Source: Sphingobacterium litopenaei (GTDB lineage: Bacteria; Bacteroidota; Bacteroidia; Sphingobacteriales; Sphingobacteriaceae). From it: a stretch of 64,000 nt of DNA. Position numbers and translations under genes: made by a program. Shown here piece after piece: positions 27,043-36,532 of the stretch; position 1 is the first letter of the stretch; each line of letters begins with the position of its first letter. A model generated the notes under the pieces. That model saw nothing but the letters and a program-made list of their open reading frames with translations. It did no database searches and was not told the origin of the DNA. The DNA lies in the NCBI RefSeq assembly GCF_014692495.1, contig NZ_JACOIJ010000005.1, positions 1 to 64,000 of the forward strand, given 5' to 3'.

Positions 27043-28053
27043 ATGAAGAGACGACAATTTCTGAAAAATACCATTAGTACAACTATTGGGACAGGTATAG
27101 CAAGTTCTGCCCTTGCCAATTTATCATTATCACATCCCATAACCAATATAGACAGTAAAGACATTGATGCAAGATCTAATTTAGAGCAGGAAGGTTTACT
27201 TAATTTCGTTGCAATAGGCGATTGGGGCCGTAATGGCGCTGACCATCAGTTACAGGTAGCCAAACAAATGGGCGATTGGGTCACCAATCATCCCAATGAT
27301 TTTATTGTGTCTACTGGAGATAATTTTTATCCAAGTGGTGTCATTAGTGAACACGACCCTCTTTGGCATTATTCCTTTGAAAACGTCTATACTGATTTTG
27401 CTTTACAATGGGATTGGTATCCAATTTTGGGTAATCATGATTATAAATCTGACCCTGACGCTCAGGTTCGGTATACTAAAATCAGTAGACGCTGGAAAAT
27501 GCCTGCTCGATATTACAGCAAAACTTTTAATCTCAAAGGTAAAGGAAAAGTGTTGATAGCATTTATAGACACAAACCCTATGATACCTGAATTTTATAAA
27601 AACAGTGAATACGGCCCACATGTTGCAGGTCAGTATCCCGAGAAACAATTAGAATGGTTAGACAAATTGCTATCCACTCAAGATCCCGATATAAAATGGA
27701 AAATCGTAGTGGGACACCATCCAATTTATACGGTTGGGCCTCGAACCAACAACTACGATACCTTGGCTGTAAGAAAAGTTTTAGAAGAGGTGCTGCAGAA
27801 AAATAAAGTAGATGTTTATCTTTCAGGACATGATCATTCACTACAGCATATAAAAGTTGAGAATATGCATTTTCATCAGTTTGTTTCGGGCTCGGGATCA
27901 GAAGCCACTCCCGTCAAAGCAGGTCTGGAGATTACAAATTTTGCAGCTTCGGATTATGGTTTTATGTATTTTGCAATAGATGATAAATGTATTAGTGCAA
28001 AAGTTATCAATCATCAAGGAATAAAACTTTATGATACCACAATTCATAAATAA
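27043..28053 (+). CDS. Tat-exported purple acid phosphatase-type metallophosphoesterase
   Basis: 336 residues. MKRRQFLKN is a twin-arginine signal and a hydrophobic stretch follows. The calcineurin-like motifs are all present: GDWG (Asp60), GDNFY (Asp93, Tyr96), GNHD (Asn131, His132), GHHP and GHDH. Tyr96 after GDN is the Fe(III)-tyrosinate ligand that marks purple/tartrate-resistant acid phosphatases, so I expect a mixed-metal phosphomonoesterase of the TRAP type acting in the periplasm. Tat export fits a cofactor loaded before translocation. It is the only enzyme of the operon, three bases after susD. No glycosidase is encoded with it. Confidence 0.85.
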   Translation: MKRRQFLKNTISTTIGTGIASSALANLSLSHPITNIDSKDIDARSNLEQEGLLNFVAIGDWGRNGADHQLQVAKQMGDWVTNHPNDFIVSTGDNFYPSGVISEHDPLWHYSFENVYTDFALQWDWYPILGNHDYKSDPDAQVRYTKISRRWKMPARYYSKTFNLKGKGKVLIAFIDTNPMIPEFYKNSEYGPHVAGQYPEKQLEWLDKLLSTQDPDIKWKIVVGHHPIYTVGPRTNNYDTLAVRKVLEEVLQKNKVDVYLSGHDHSLQHIKVENMHFHQFVSGSGSEATPVKAGLEITNFAASDYGFMYFAIDDKCISAKVINHQGIKLYDTTIHK

Positions 28054-28079
28054 GCAAAAAACATAATATGCTATATATT

Positions 28080-28110
28080 AAATTGGGAGACCTTTTAGGT
28101 CACCCAATTT
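28080..28110 (+). terminator. Terminator of the SusCD-phosphatase operon
   Basis: A 13-bp stem with one mismatch, AAATTGGGAGACC (28080-28092) and GGTCACCCAATTT (28098-28110), with a TTTTA loop, followed by TACTTTTTAG. It lies 27 bases after the phosphatase stop. Confidence 0.85.
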
Positions 28111-28360
28111 TACTTTTTAGCTTCTTGTAAACTAAAAACTATCTTCCCTTTTGAATTGATTATAAAGCAATTAATTAGTTTTTTTATATTACCTTTTGCT
28201 CTCCTCAGGCTGTATAAAAATGTATTGTTTAATAAATAAATGTTTATTATTTCATGTTCGGATACATTCACAAATTGCAATAAAACATTGCTTTTAAAAG
28301 AATATTATAACCAAAAGTCTTATATTAGGAATAATACCAATTAGATTCCTTAAATAACTT
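28111..28360. other. Upstream region of the LuxR-type gene
   Basis: AT-rich DNA between the operon terminator and the LuxR-type gene. It must hold that gene's promoter, but I find no good TTG/TAnnTTTG pair, no palindrome and no coding sequence. Confidence 0.4.
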
Positions 28361-29068
28361 ATGAGCAACACCGATCATACACTCCATGAATTAAGCGACG
28401 CATTAAAAAATAACTCGCTACATATAAAAGATATTGCAAATAAAATTCCAGCCTCATTAATGATTCATGATATAGAAGATAATAAAATAGTAAAATGTAG
28501 TTACATGAATGATTGGGGCTGTAGATACTTACAAACAACTGCTCAAGAAATTAATGAATTAGGAGAAGAATATTATAATCGGTACTTTTTTATTGAAGAA
28601 ATTAAAGATTACCTTCAAGATATTTCAAAATACATTGCATTTAATCAAATAGATAGTCAATACAACTTTTTTCAACGGGTAAAGCGTCCCGGTAACGAAG
28701 ATCCAGCATGGTTTTTTACAGTCTGTAAATTAATACATGTAGATGCCATTTATCCAAACACTAAAAAACTCATAGTTATATCCTCTCCGGTAATTGGATT
28801 TAATAACTTAATAAATAGAGTAAATAAAACTTTAAATTTAGAAGGATACATAGGAAATAATTATAGAAAGTTCGCTCTATTAACAGCTCGGGAAAAACAA
28901 ATTTTGAGCTTACTTGCCAATGGAATGTCCACCAACGAAATTGCAGAGAAACTTTATATCTCGCAATTTACTGTATCAACACACCGCCGGAACTTAATAA
29001 AAAAAATAAACTGCAAATCATCCACTGAGCTTTTAAGGTTTGCAATAGCTTTTGAATTAATTAAATAA
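28361..29068 (+). CDS. LuxR-type regulator with PAS-like sensor region
   Basis: 235 residues. The last 65 residues are a GerE/LuxR HTH: LLTAREKQILSLLANGMSTN, EIAEKLYISQFTVSTHRRNL, IKKINCKSS. The N-terminal 160 residues look like a single PAS-type sensor (ASLMIHDIEDNKIVKCSYMN, later WFFTVCKLIHVDAIY). There is no receiver domain and so no sign of two-component phosphorylation. It stands alone between two terminators. Its targets are unknown; closeness to the SusCD-phosphatase operon is the only hint. Confidence 0.8.
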   Translation: MSNTDHTLHELSDALKNNSLHIKDIANKIPASLMIHDIEDNKIVKCSYMNDWGCRYLQTTAQEINELGEEYYNRYFFIEEIKDYLQDISKYIAFNQIDSQYNFFQRVKRPGNEDPAWFFTVCKLIHVDAIYPNTKKLIVISSPVIGFNNLINRVNKTLNLEGYIGNNYRKFALLTAREKQILSLLANGMSTNEIAEKLYISQFTVSTHRRNLIKKINCKSSTELLRFAIAFELIK

Positions 29069-29160
29069 GTACAATCGAGAAATACAATATGATGATATAT
29101 CTAGGATGTAACGAATCTTTTTTGAATCGTTATTTAAAGACGAGACACTGTATAAAAATA

Positions 29161-29188
29161 AAAGGTGAATAAAAAATTATTCACCTTT
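29161..29188. terminator. Bidirectional terminator between luxR-type gene and pgi
   Basis: AAAGGTGAATAA (29161-29172) pairs perfectly with TTATTCACCTTT (29177-29188). It is flanked by A-rich and T-rich runs on opposite sides and serves two convergent genes. Confidence 0.85.
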
Positions 29189-29205
29189 TTTAAATTTTTA
29201 AAATT

Positions 29206-30852
29206 TTATCTCCAAGCTTTATACTGATTGATCAATCCATTTGTTGAACTGTCATGTGATTCTACATCGTCAGCTCCACTCAATTCTGGAAGAATCCTAG
29301 AAGCTAATTGCTTACCTAACTCTACTCCCCATTGGTCGAAACTGTAAATATTCCATATAATACCTTGAACAAAAATCTTATGTTCATACAAGGCAATTAA
29401 AGAACCTAAAGATTTCGGAGTAATTTGCTTCAAAAGAATAGAGTTTGTAGGTCTATTTCCTTCGAATATTTTATAATTTTTAAGTTTCTCAATTTCTTCT
29501 TTAGATTTCTCAGCTTTTTCGAATTCAGTTATAACTTCTTCTTCGGTTTTCCCATTCATTAATGCTTCAGTTTGTGCAAAGAAGTTGGATAGCAATAACT
29601 GATGGTGGTTACCAATCTGATTATGCGAGATCGCTGGTGCAATAAAGTCACAAGGAATTAATTTTGTACCTTGATGAATCAATTGATAAAAAGCATGTTG
29701 ACCGTTTGTTCCAGGCTCACCCCAGATAATTGGACCAGTTTGGTACTCGATACGGTTTCCATTACGATCTATATATTTACCATTACTTTCCATATCTCCT
29801 TGTTGGAAATACGCTGCGAAACGGTGTAAGTATTGGTCGTACGGCAAAATGGCTTGACTTTCCGCCTCAAAGAAATTATTATACCATATACCTAATAAGC
29901 CCAAAATAACCGGAATATTTTCTTCAAATTCCGTAGTACGGAAATGTTCATCCGCCTCGTATGCACCTTTTAATAATTCTTCAAAATTATCGTATCCAAT
30001 GCCTAAAGCGATAGAAAGACCAATAGCTGACCATAACGAATATCGACCTCCTACCCAATCCCAAAACTCGAACATATTTTTAGTATCGATACCAAAAGCC
30101 GAAACTCCCTTTTCGTTGGTACTCAATGCCACAAAATGTTTTGCTACATCAGCTTCTACAGCACCTGATTGCAAGAACCAATCTTTCGCAGACTGTGCAT
30201 TAGCCATAGTTTCCTGCGTTGTAAAGGTCTTAGATGCAATTAAAAACAAAGTAGTCTCAGGATTAACTTTTTTCAACGTTTCCGCGATATGTGTACCATC
30301 TACATTCGATACAAAATGAAGATTTAAACGAGTTTTGTAAGGTTTTAATGCTTCTGTAACCATTACAGGACCTAAGTCCGAGCCACCGATACCAATATTA
30401 ACAACATCCGATATTTCTTTTCTCGTAAAACCTTTCCATTCTCCAGAAACGATTTGGTTTACGAATTCTTTCATATGTGCTAATACGGCACGTACTTTAG
30501 GCATTACATCTTCACCGTCCACTATAACAGGTCTATCAGATTGATTACGTAAAGCCGTATGCAAAACTTGTCTACCTTCGGTTACGTTGATTTTTTCTCC
30601 AGCAAACATAGCTTTTATGGCCTCATCCAACTTACATTCTTTCGCCAATTGGATAAGTAAAGCTAAAGTTTGTTCGTTAATTCTATTTTTAGAATAATCT
30701 AACAAGATATCATTGAATGCGATGGAGAATTTTTTGAATCGCGCAGGGTCTTCGGCAAATAATTCTTTTAAAGTTTTTTCATTTAAGGTGATGTAGTGAT
30801 CTACAAGATATTTATAAGAGGAAGTTTTCGTAAAATCTATATTGGGCAACAT
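29206..30852 (-). CDS. pgi: Glucose-6-phosphate isomerase
   Basis: 548 residues from the ATG at 30852. The frame stays open 69 codons further upstream, but that stretch covers the divergent prfB start and lacks family similarity, so the shorter form is right. It interconverts glucose-6-phosphate and fructose-6-phosphate, the entry point for the product of NagB. PGI signatures are [19 protein letters not shown] and the C-terminal [28 protein letters not shown] marks the phosphate-binding region. A good -7 element lies at 30885-30892. Confidence 0.97.
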   Translation of the reverse strand: MLPNIDFTKTSSYKYLVDHYITLNEKTLKELFAEDPARFKKFSIAFNDILLDYSKNRINEQTLALLIQLAKECKLDEAIKAMFAGEKINVTEGRQVLHTALRNQSDRPVIVDGEDVMPKVRAVLAHMKEFVNQIVSGEWKGFTRKEISDVVNIGIGGSDLGPVMVTEALKPYKTRLNLHFVSNVDGTHIAETLKKVNPETTLFLIASKTFTTQETMANAQSAKDWFLQSGAVEADVAKHFVALSTNEKGVSAFGIDTKNMFEFWDWVGGRYSLWSAIGLSIALGIGYDNFEELLKGAYEADEHFRTTEFEENIPVILGLLGIWYNNFFEAESQAILPYDQYLHRFAAYFQQGDMESNGKYIDRNGNRIEYQTGPIIWGEPGTNGQHAFYQLIHQGTKLIPCDFIAPAISHNQIGNHHQLLLSNFFAQTEALMNGKTEEEVITEFEKAEKSKEEIEKLKNYKIFEGNRPTNSILLKQITPKSLGSLIALYEHKIFVQGIIWNIYSFDQWGVELGKQLASRILPELSGADDVESHDSSTNGLINQYKAWR

Positions 30853-30884
30853 GTTTAAGTTTTTATTTGACAATAATTTAGTAA

Positions 30885-30892
30885 CAAATATA
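30885..30892 (-). promoter_or_regulatory. -7 promoter element of pgi
   Basis: TATATTTG on the minus strand matches TAnnTTTG exactly and lies 33 bases upstream of the pgi ATG. No TTG is found 19-21 bases further upstream. Confidence 0.45.
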
Positions 30893-30944
30893 CAGCAAAA
30901 AGGTTGAATTTCTAATTTAGCATTATACTTACTACCTTTGAAAC

Positions 30945-32028
30945 ATGACCAAAGAACAAATTCAAGACTTGAGGGATAGAGTAACGTCCCTAAGGAGGCA
31001 TCTTTGACATCGATGCGAAGAAGGCAGAGATAGAAAAAGATACTCAAATCACGCTTCAATCCAATTTCTGGGATGCTCCAAAAGAAGCAGAGAAAATATT
31101 ACATGGAATTAAAAACTTAAAAATCTGGACGGATCACTTCGATAGAGTAGCTGCTACTGTTGATGATGTAGCTGTTATGTATGAATTTTTCCAATCTGGT
31201 GACGCTAGTGAACAAGATGCCGAAGAGCAATATCAATTGGCTCTAACGGAAGTCGAAGAACTAGAGTTTAAGAATATGCTTAGTGCGGAAGAAGATCAGC
31301 TAGATGCGATCTTACAAATCACAGCAGGTGCAGGTGGTACCGAATCCTGCGACTGGGCTTCTATGTTGATGCGCATGTACATTATGTGGGGCGAAAAGCA
31401 TGGTTGTAAAGTAACCGAACAGGATTACCAAGAAGGTGATGTAGCCGGTATCAAGACAGTCACATTACAATTTTCGGGCGATTTTGCTTACGGTTATTTG
31501 AAAGGCGAAAACGGCGTTCACCGTTTAGTACGTATCTCACCATTTGACTCCAATGCAAAACGTCATACATCTTTTGCTTCGGTATATGTTTATCCTTTGG
31601 TGGATGATAATATCGAGATTGAGGTGAAAGATTCAGAAATTGAATGGGATACTTTCCGTGCTGGTGGTGCTGGTGGACAAAACGTAAACAAAGTGGAAAC
31701 GGCCGTACGTTTACATCACAAACCGTCTGGTATTATTATCAAAAACCAGGAATCCCGATCGCAATTGCAAAATAAAGAAAATGCTATGCGTTTATTGAAG
31801 TCGCAATTGTACGAAATTGAAATGCGTAAACGTGAAGAGGCTTCTGCTGCTATTGAAGGATCAAAGAAGAAAATCGAATGGGGATCGCAAATTCGCAACT
31901 ACGTCCTACATCCTTATAAATTGATTAAGGATTTAAGAACAGGAACCGAAACATCAAACACCCAAGCGGTATTAGATGGAGATTTGGATGAATTTTTGAA
32001 ATCATACTTAATGGAATTTGGAGGGTAA
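30945..32028 (+). CDS. prfB: Peptide chain release factor 2, made by programmed +1 frameshift
   Basis: The gene starts at ATG 30945 and reads [20 protein letters not shown] for 20 codons to an in-frame TGA at 31005-31007. Shifting +1 at CTT-TGA-C continues as [12 protein letters not shown] through to the stop at 32028, giving a 360-residue protein, close to the usual 365. RF2 recognises UGA and UAA. The SPF recognition motif is in [14 protein letters not shown] and the catalytic GGQ in [13 protein letters not shown] plain reading from the first long ATG at 31177 would lose about 77 N-terminal residues. It is divergent from pgi across 92 bases. Confidence 0.97.
30993..31008 (+). promoter_or_regulatory. 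prfB +1 programmed frameshift site
   Basis: AGGAGG (30993-30998), then CAT, then CTT-TGA-C (31002-31008). The internal Shine-Dalgarno-like sequence is three bases before the slippery CTT, the same spacing as in E. coli prfB. Low RF2 stalls the ribosome at TGA and favours the shift, giving autoregulation. The strong internal SD is notable in a phylum that rarely uses SD sequences for initiation. Confidence 0.95.
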
Positions 32029-32050
32029 AAGCAATATTATCAATATCATA

Positions 32051-32084
32051 AAAATCCCCTAAAAATATTTTTTAAGGGGATTTT
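32051..32084. terminator. Bidirectional terminator between prfB and the GH29 gene
   Basis: AAAATCCCCT (32051-32060) pairs with AGGGGATTTT (32075-32084), followed by T-rich sequence on both strands. It is 22 bases after the prfB stop and can also end the minus-strand GH16-GH29 transcript. The 216 bases from here to the GH29 stop hold nothing else I can identify. Confidence 0.8.
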
Positions 32085-32300
32085 TTACATATAAGACTTT
32101 ACCATTCAACTAAGACTAAACCATCTTCATCACATAGCAAAAATATACACAAATTCATTTTTTGCAATAATTACTACAAACTTCACTTACCTACACCTGA
32201 ATATTTTGATAAGGAATATAAATATATCGAATTCATAAACACATCCATACATAATGGTCTAAAATGAGAAATGTGCTTAAGAATTTTGAGTAGAATAAAA

Positions 32301-33830
32301 TTACTTCTTTTCGGTATTTCCTTCAAAACGCGACACACCTTCATAATGAAAGAGGCCGATTTTGTCCATAAAAGGTTGCACACGTGATTGTGTAATTATA
32401 ATTCGTACCTGATTGGTCATTATTTCCGGAAAGGTAACAATGCGTTTATACCCCACAGTAGTGCCAGTTGCTACTGTAGTCCATTTTTGGTCCTTCATGG
32501 TTTGAAGCTCAAACTTTTCAACACGTTGTCCCCACTTGATATATTCACCTAATTGAATAATGTTCGTCTTAAATGGTTCTTTAGCAGTATATTCGAAAAC
32601 TAACGGTTGATTTTCCTGTTTTGTAGTCCATATCTTTTCTTCATCATCTTTCATATGAATTCGGTTTTTATCCGATTTTAATTTTACACCTTTTGTATTT
32701 AACAAATTCGTTGTAAAAATTGAATCCCTCAATTCCTTCCACTTCAATAGATTATTCTCATCAATAGTATGGAACAAACCTTCCCTGGTTGGTGGAATAT
32801 TCAAAAGCAACACACCGTTTTTACCTACTGAATTAAAATAAATATCTAATAATTTTTCTGGAGTTTTTACTTTCGAATTTTGATTTTCGTGATAGAACCA
32901 TCCTGGTCGAATAGATACATCTGTTTCTGCAGGATACCATACTAATCCTTCGGCTTTTCTGATTACTTCCCGGCTACCCACATCCTTTCTACGCATATCT
33001 CCTGCAGGTTTTATATTCATTTGTTGCTGCGAACCTTCGGCGATTTTATTCTGATCCAAATTGTTTGTAGGTACAACTGACCATTCTGTATCTCTACCAT
33101 AACCTGTTTCGGTACCTACCCAACGTACATCAGGACCCATTACTGCTATCACGGCTTCAGGTTGTAACTCACGAATTACACTATAATATGATGCCCAATC
33201 ATATTCTTGCTTCTTACCATTAGGCCCTTCACCATTTGCTCCATCAAACCATACTTCGTCAATTTTTCCATAATTTGTTAATACCTCTTTGAGTTGATTA
33301 CGAAACATTTCGTTGTATTGATCAGAACCGTAAGATTTTGCATTCCTATCCCATGGAGATAAATAAACTCCAATTTTCATGTCGTATTTCTTACAAGATT
33401 CTGCCAATTCTTTTAAAACATCGCCTTGCCCATTTTTATATGGAGAGTTTTTAATTGAATAATCAGTAGTATTCGTTGGCCATAAACAAAAGCCATCATG
33501 GTGTTTTGCCGTAAGTATTAAAAGTTTTATACCAGATTCTTTTGCAATTCTTACCCATTGATCAGTATTTAATTTTGTTGGGTTGAATAGAGTGGGACTT
33601 TCGGTTCCGTCTCCCCATTCCATACCGGTGAACGTGTTAATTCCGAAATGCACGAAGCCGGTAATCTCTAACTTTTGCCAATTAAGCTGTCGCGTAGTCG
33701 GTTTTACAGAAGCAGCCTTTCTTACAAGCTCTTGTTCAGAGTCATTTGAGTTAAGCTTTACATAATTTTGTGCAGTAGCGGTTTGCAATATAAGCAATGC
33801 AAAAGCACAAAAGCTTGTTAATTTTTTCAT
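32301..33830 (-). CDS. GH29 alpha-L-fucosidase
   Basis: 509 residues with a signal peptide ending TATAQN. The catalytic TIM barrel (about 50-350) shows GFVHFGINTFTGMEWGDGTE, TAKHHDGFCLW (His110-His111) and the nucleophile Asp196 in DEVWFDGANG. Residues about 400-500 form a beta-sandwich that looks discoidin/CBM32-like (IIQLGEYIKWGQRVEKFELQ). It releases alpha-linked L-fucose from oligosaccharides. The layout with HFG near residue 61 resembles the branch acting on alpha-1,3/1,4 linkages, but I cannot fix linkage. It follows the GH16 gene by 13 bases at the end of the third susCD locus. Confidence 0.95.
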   Translation of the reverse strand: MKKLTSFCAFALLILQTATAQNYVKLNSNDSEQELVRKAASVKPTTRQLNWQKLEITGFVHFGINTFTGMEWGDGTESPTLFNPTKLNTDQWVRIAKESGIKLLILTAKHHDGFCLWPTNTTDYSIKNSPYKNGQGDVLKELAESCKKYDMKIGVYLSPWDRNAKSYGSDQYNEMFRNQLKEVLTNYGKIDEVWFDGANGEGPNGKKQEYDWASYYSVIRELQPEAVIAVMGPDVRWVGTETGYGRDTEWSVVPTNNLDQNKIAEGSQQQMNIKPAGDMRRKDVGSREVIRKAEGLVWYPAETDVSIRPGWFYHENQNSKVKTPEKLLDIYFNSVGKNGVLLLNIPPTREGLFHTIDENNLLKWKELRDSIFTTNLLNTKGVKLKSDKNRIHMKDDEEKIWTTKQENQPLVFEYTAKEPFKTNIIQLGEYIKWGQRVEKFELQTMKDQKWTTVATGTTVGYKRIVTFPEIMTNQVRIIITQSRVQPFMDKIGLFHYEGVSRFEGNTEKK

Positions 33831-33843
33831 ACTAATTTCTTCT

Positions 33844-34704
33844 CTATTTAGTAACTATTCCAAATTTTAATTTGTCCTTTAATGGTAAATCATAAACACG
33901 CACATAATCAACTTCCATCTGAAATGGTAAATCCGCTTCAGCAAGTTTACCTGGCCAACCAGCCCCCCCTGCTTGATTTAGTATGATATAAAAAGGAACA
34001 TCATAAGGCCACTCCTTATTCCCCCATTCTGGTTGCTTTGAATAGGTGTATTTAAGCTCATTATTTAAATAAAATTGAATCTCAGCTGGTGTCCAAATCA
34101 GGCTATAAACATTATAATCATTAATATTGTAATTAGATGATTTCGTAGCAGTACTTACGCCAGATTTGGCAGTATGCGCAGCATTATGCAACGTTTGATG
34201 AATCACGGGTTCATTATTCACATGTTCCATGATGTCGATTTCACCGCAATTAGGCCATGTGCCTTTGGCGAATTGTGGCTCGGGCATCATCCATATCGCA
34301 GGCCACGATCCTTTTCCCTGAGTAAATTTTGCCTTAACTTCTACTTTGCCATATTTGAGATTAAACTTAGTAGATGATTGCACCCCTCCAGAATGATATG
34401 CGATGGTGTCACCAGGAATCTGATTATTATCCATTCGTAAAACTAGATTTCCATTCTTTTGATGCACATATGCTTCATCATGTGTAATGAATTTATTCCA
34501 TGCAACACGACCCCGCTGAGCGTAACTCCATTTATTCAGATCAAAAGAACCATCCTTATCAAATTCATCAGACCATATTAGCGTGAAACTCGAAGAGTCT
34601 TTTACTTCTAGATCAGATTGAGATATTAATTTTTTATTGCCACAAGACTTCATCGCTAACATTGTTATCATTAGCAATGGAGGTATTCTTAATAATTTTT
34701 TCAT
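33844..34704 (-). CDS. GH16 endo-beta-glycanase, lipoprotein
   Basis: 286 residues; the signal sequence ends AMKSCGN, a likely lipidated Cys21. The jelly-roll enzyme core runs from about 40 to 275. Catalytic signature GEIDIMEHVN holds Glu155, Asp157 and Glu160 (the E-x-D-x-x-E form), with WPAIWMMP before it and the late FQMEVDYVRVYD. GH16 members cut beta-1,3/1,4 glucans or galactans, and some lipoproteins of this type attack poly-N-acetyllactosamine in mucin O-glycans. With a fucosidase in the same operon, a galactan or O-glycan target is more likely than laminarin. A hairpin at 34756-34785 separates it from susD. Confidence 0.92.
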   Translation of the reverse strand: MKKLLRIPPLLMITMLAMKSCGNKKLISQSDLEVKDSSSFTLIWSDEFDKDGSFDLNKWSYAQRGRVAWNKFITHDEAYVHQKNGNLVLRMDNNQIPGDTIAYHSGGVQSSTKFNLKYGKVEVKAKFTQGKGSWPAIWMMPEPQFAKGTWPNCGEIDIMEHVNNEPVIHQTLHNAAHTAKSGVSTATKSSNYNINDYNVYSLIWTPAEIQFYLNNELKYTYSKQPEWGNKEWPYDVPFYIILNQAGGAGWPGKLAEADLPFQMEVDYVRVYDLPLKDKLKFGIVTK

Positions 34705-34755
34705 AGTTTATAATAGGAAGGCACTGTTATATTTAACGTATTTATTGAAAATAAA

Positions 34756-34785
34756 AGATCCAACTACCTGAATTTGGGTAGTTGG
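34756..34785 (-). terminator. Intra-operon hairpin between susD and GH16
   Basis: ATCCAACTACC (34756-34766) and GGTAGTTGGAT (34775-34785) make a perfect 11-bp stem; on the minus strand CTTTTATTTTC follows. It is 20 bases past the susD stop, 52 bases upstream of the GH16 start, and probably lowers expression of the enzymes relative to susCD or stabilises the upstream message. Confidence 0.7.
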
Positions 34786-34805
34786 ATATATGAGATTTTT
34801 AAATA

Positions 34806-36521
34806 TTAATAACCGTAATTTTGGTCTTCATTTGTCAAACCACCATTGGTATTCAATTCATTTCTTGGAATAGGTAACAATAAATTTCTTTGCAGAAGTT
34901 CTGTTTTGTTAACATTATCCAATAATAGATAATCCATAAAAGCTAGATTGTTGTTTAATGATTTATTGTATTCTACCTGTGCTCTAGTGATATGATGGTT
35001 ATCATGTCTTTCCAAAACTTTAGCAAAATACTCAACTCCACGTCTTCTAACATCAGTGAAATTGTCAAATTCTCCTGCCAGCTCAAACAAGCGTTCGTAG
35101 AAAATTTTGTCCCGCAATTCTGACTGGGTAGTTATCGTTATGTTTTTTGGATAAGTTCTATTAGGAGCAGAATTACGGGCTCTTGTCAATACTTTATTGA
35201 TATGACTTATCGCATCAGAATTATTCCCCAATTCATTTTCTACATCCGCCATTATAAGCAAGAAATCTGCATAGCGGTAAACTAATAAGTTTTTATTGCT
35301 ATTCTGCGCAGTAGCAGTAGCATCAAATTGCTTTTTGAAATATGGCCAGCTGTAATCTCTTCCCCCATTTCTCACGAAAGCTATCAACATAGCCTCTGAT
35401 AATTCAGATACTTTAGGATTCGTAGGATCCTCTAATGTAGCATAGTTCACCGAGTCCGTAGGCAATGTGTTGGTTGTTGCAGCACCATACAAATATGGAT
35501 AGGTATAATGTACTGTATTATTTGTCTTAATCAACTTAAATTGCACCATGAATGTTGTTTCCAGTCTTGGATCATCGGGATAAGTACCTCTAAATTGATC
35601 ATAGAAGGCTTTTGATGCGCGGTATCTCGCCCACGATATACCGGGGTTAGAAGAGTTTGTTGGTGAAAATACCCAATTTCCTCTATTTCCGTAACCATTC
35701 GTACTGGATGAAAAATTGATTTGAAAAATGGATTCTACAGAACCTAAAGATTTATTTTCAAACAATTTGGAAAATTTATCTTCCAGGTTATAACCGCCTA
35801 AAGCTATGACTTGATCGCCCATTTCTTTCGCTTTTGCCCAATTAGGAGATGAGCTACCTTCTGCACTAGCAAGTGTCCAATACAATTTAGTCAAGTAAGC
35901 ATATGCCGCATATTTACTAGCACGACCAGAAGTCTTTGAAGCATTCAAATTCTCAGCCGCAAATTTCCAATCTTGTTCCGCTTGGGCATATACTTGCTCA
36001 CGTGTTGATTTTGGTAAATCTACAGTAGTTGATGTGGTAGGATCTACTCTTAAAGGGACTCCACCGAAAAGATTTGCTAGGTTGAAGTAACATAGCGCTC
36101 TTAAGAATTTAGCTTCACCAATCGCTTGGCTTTTAAATGAATCACTCAAATTGCTTTTCTCTACACCAGCAATCAAATAGTTACATTCACTAATTACTTT
36201 ATAGAGCCCAGACCAACTCAATGATACAGTAGTATTTGTTTCACTAATATTTAGAGAAACGAATTCAGCATAACCAATATTGTTATTTTGTCCAAAAGCT
36301 AAACCGCTAGGCCCTACTAAAAGCTCTTGGAAATTTTGACCGTATAAACTATACTCTGTCAAATAAGCATAACAGCCTTGCAAAGCCATATTTGCTGAAG
36401 TTTCTGATTCAAAAGCAGTAATACTATTGACCGTATATTCTGGCTTTTCATCCAATAACTTCTCACATGAAGTTAAACTTAATACACCTAAGAGACTCGA
36501 TATATATATAATTTTTTTCAT
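34806..36521 (-). CDS. SusD/RagB family lipoprotein
   Basis: 571 residues from the ATG at 36521, with a signal peptide ending VLSLTSC. An alternative ATG four codons upstream overlaps the susC stop. SusD traits: KFLRALCYFNLANLFGGVPL, LVYRYADFLLIMADVENELG, INKVLTRAR and FYERLFELAGEFDNFTDVRR. It is the surface binding partner of the SusC encoded just upstream. The locus has GH16 and GH29 enzymes, so the ligand is probably a fucosylated or beta-linked oligosaccharide. Confidence 0.95.
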   Translation of the reverse strand: MKKIIYISSLLGVLSLTSCEKLLDEKPEYTVNSITAFESETSANMALQGCYAYLTEYSLYGQNFQELLVGPSGLAFGQNNNIGYAEFVSLNISETNTTVSLSWSGLYKVISECNYLIAGVEKSNLSDSFKSQAIGEAKFLRALCYFNLANLFGGVPLRVDPTTSTTVDLPKSTREQVYAQAEQDWKFAAENLNASKTSGRASKYAAYAYLTKLYWTLASAEGSSSPNWAKAKEMGDQVIALGGYNLEDKFSKLFENKSLGSVESIFQINFSSSTNGYGNRGNWVFSPTNSSNPGISWARYRASKAFYDQFRGTYPDDPRLETTFMVQFKLIKTNNTVHYTYPYLYGAATTNTLPTDSVNYATLEDPTNPKVSELSEAMLIAFVRNGGRDYSWPYFKKQFDATATAQNSNKNLLVYRYADFLLIMADVENELGNNSDAISHINKVLTRARNSAPNRTYPKNITITTQSELRDKIFYERLFELAGEFDNFTDVRRRGVEYFAKVLERHDNHHITRAQVEYNKSLNNNLAFMDYLLLDNVNKTELLQRNLLLPIPRNELNTNGGLTNEDQNYGY

Positions 36522-36532
36522 TGTAGTACACA

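Noticed and set aside
31005..31007. In-frame stop in prfB taken as a pseudogene or sequencing error
   Set aside because: The TGA sits in the exact programmed frameshift context (AGGAGG, three bases, CTT-TGA-C) and the downstream frame is fully conserved.
30853..31059. Long N-terminal extension of the glucose-6-phosphate isomerase frame
   Set aside because: The 69 extra codons run antisense through the prfB start and frameshift site, have no PGI similarity, and the ATG at 30852 gives the normal 548-residue length with a -7 element upstream.
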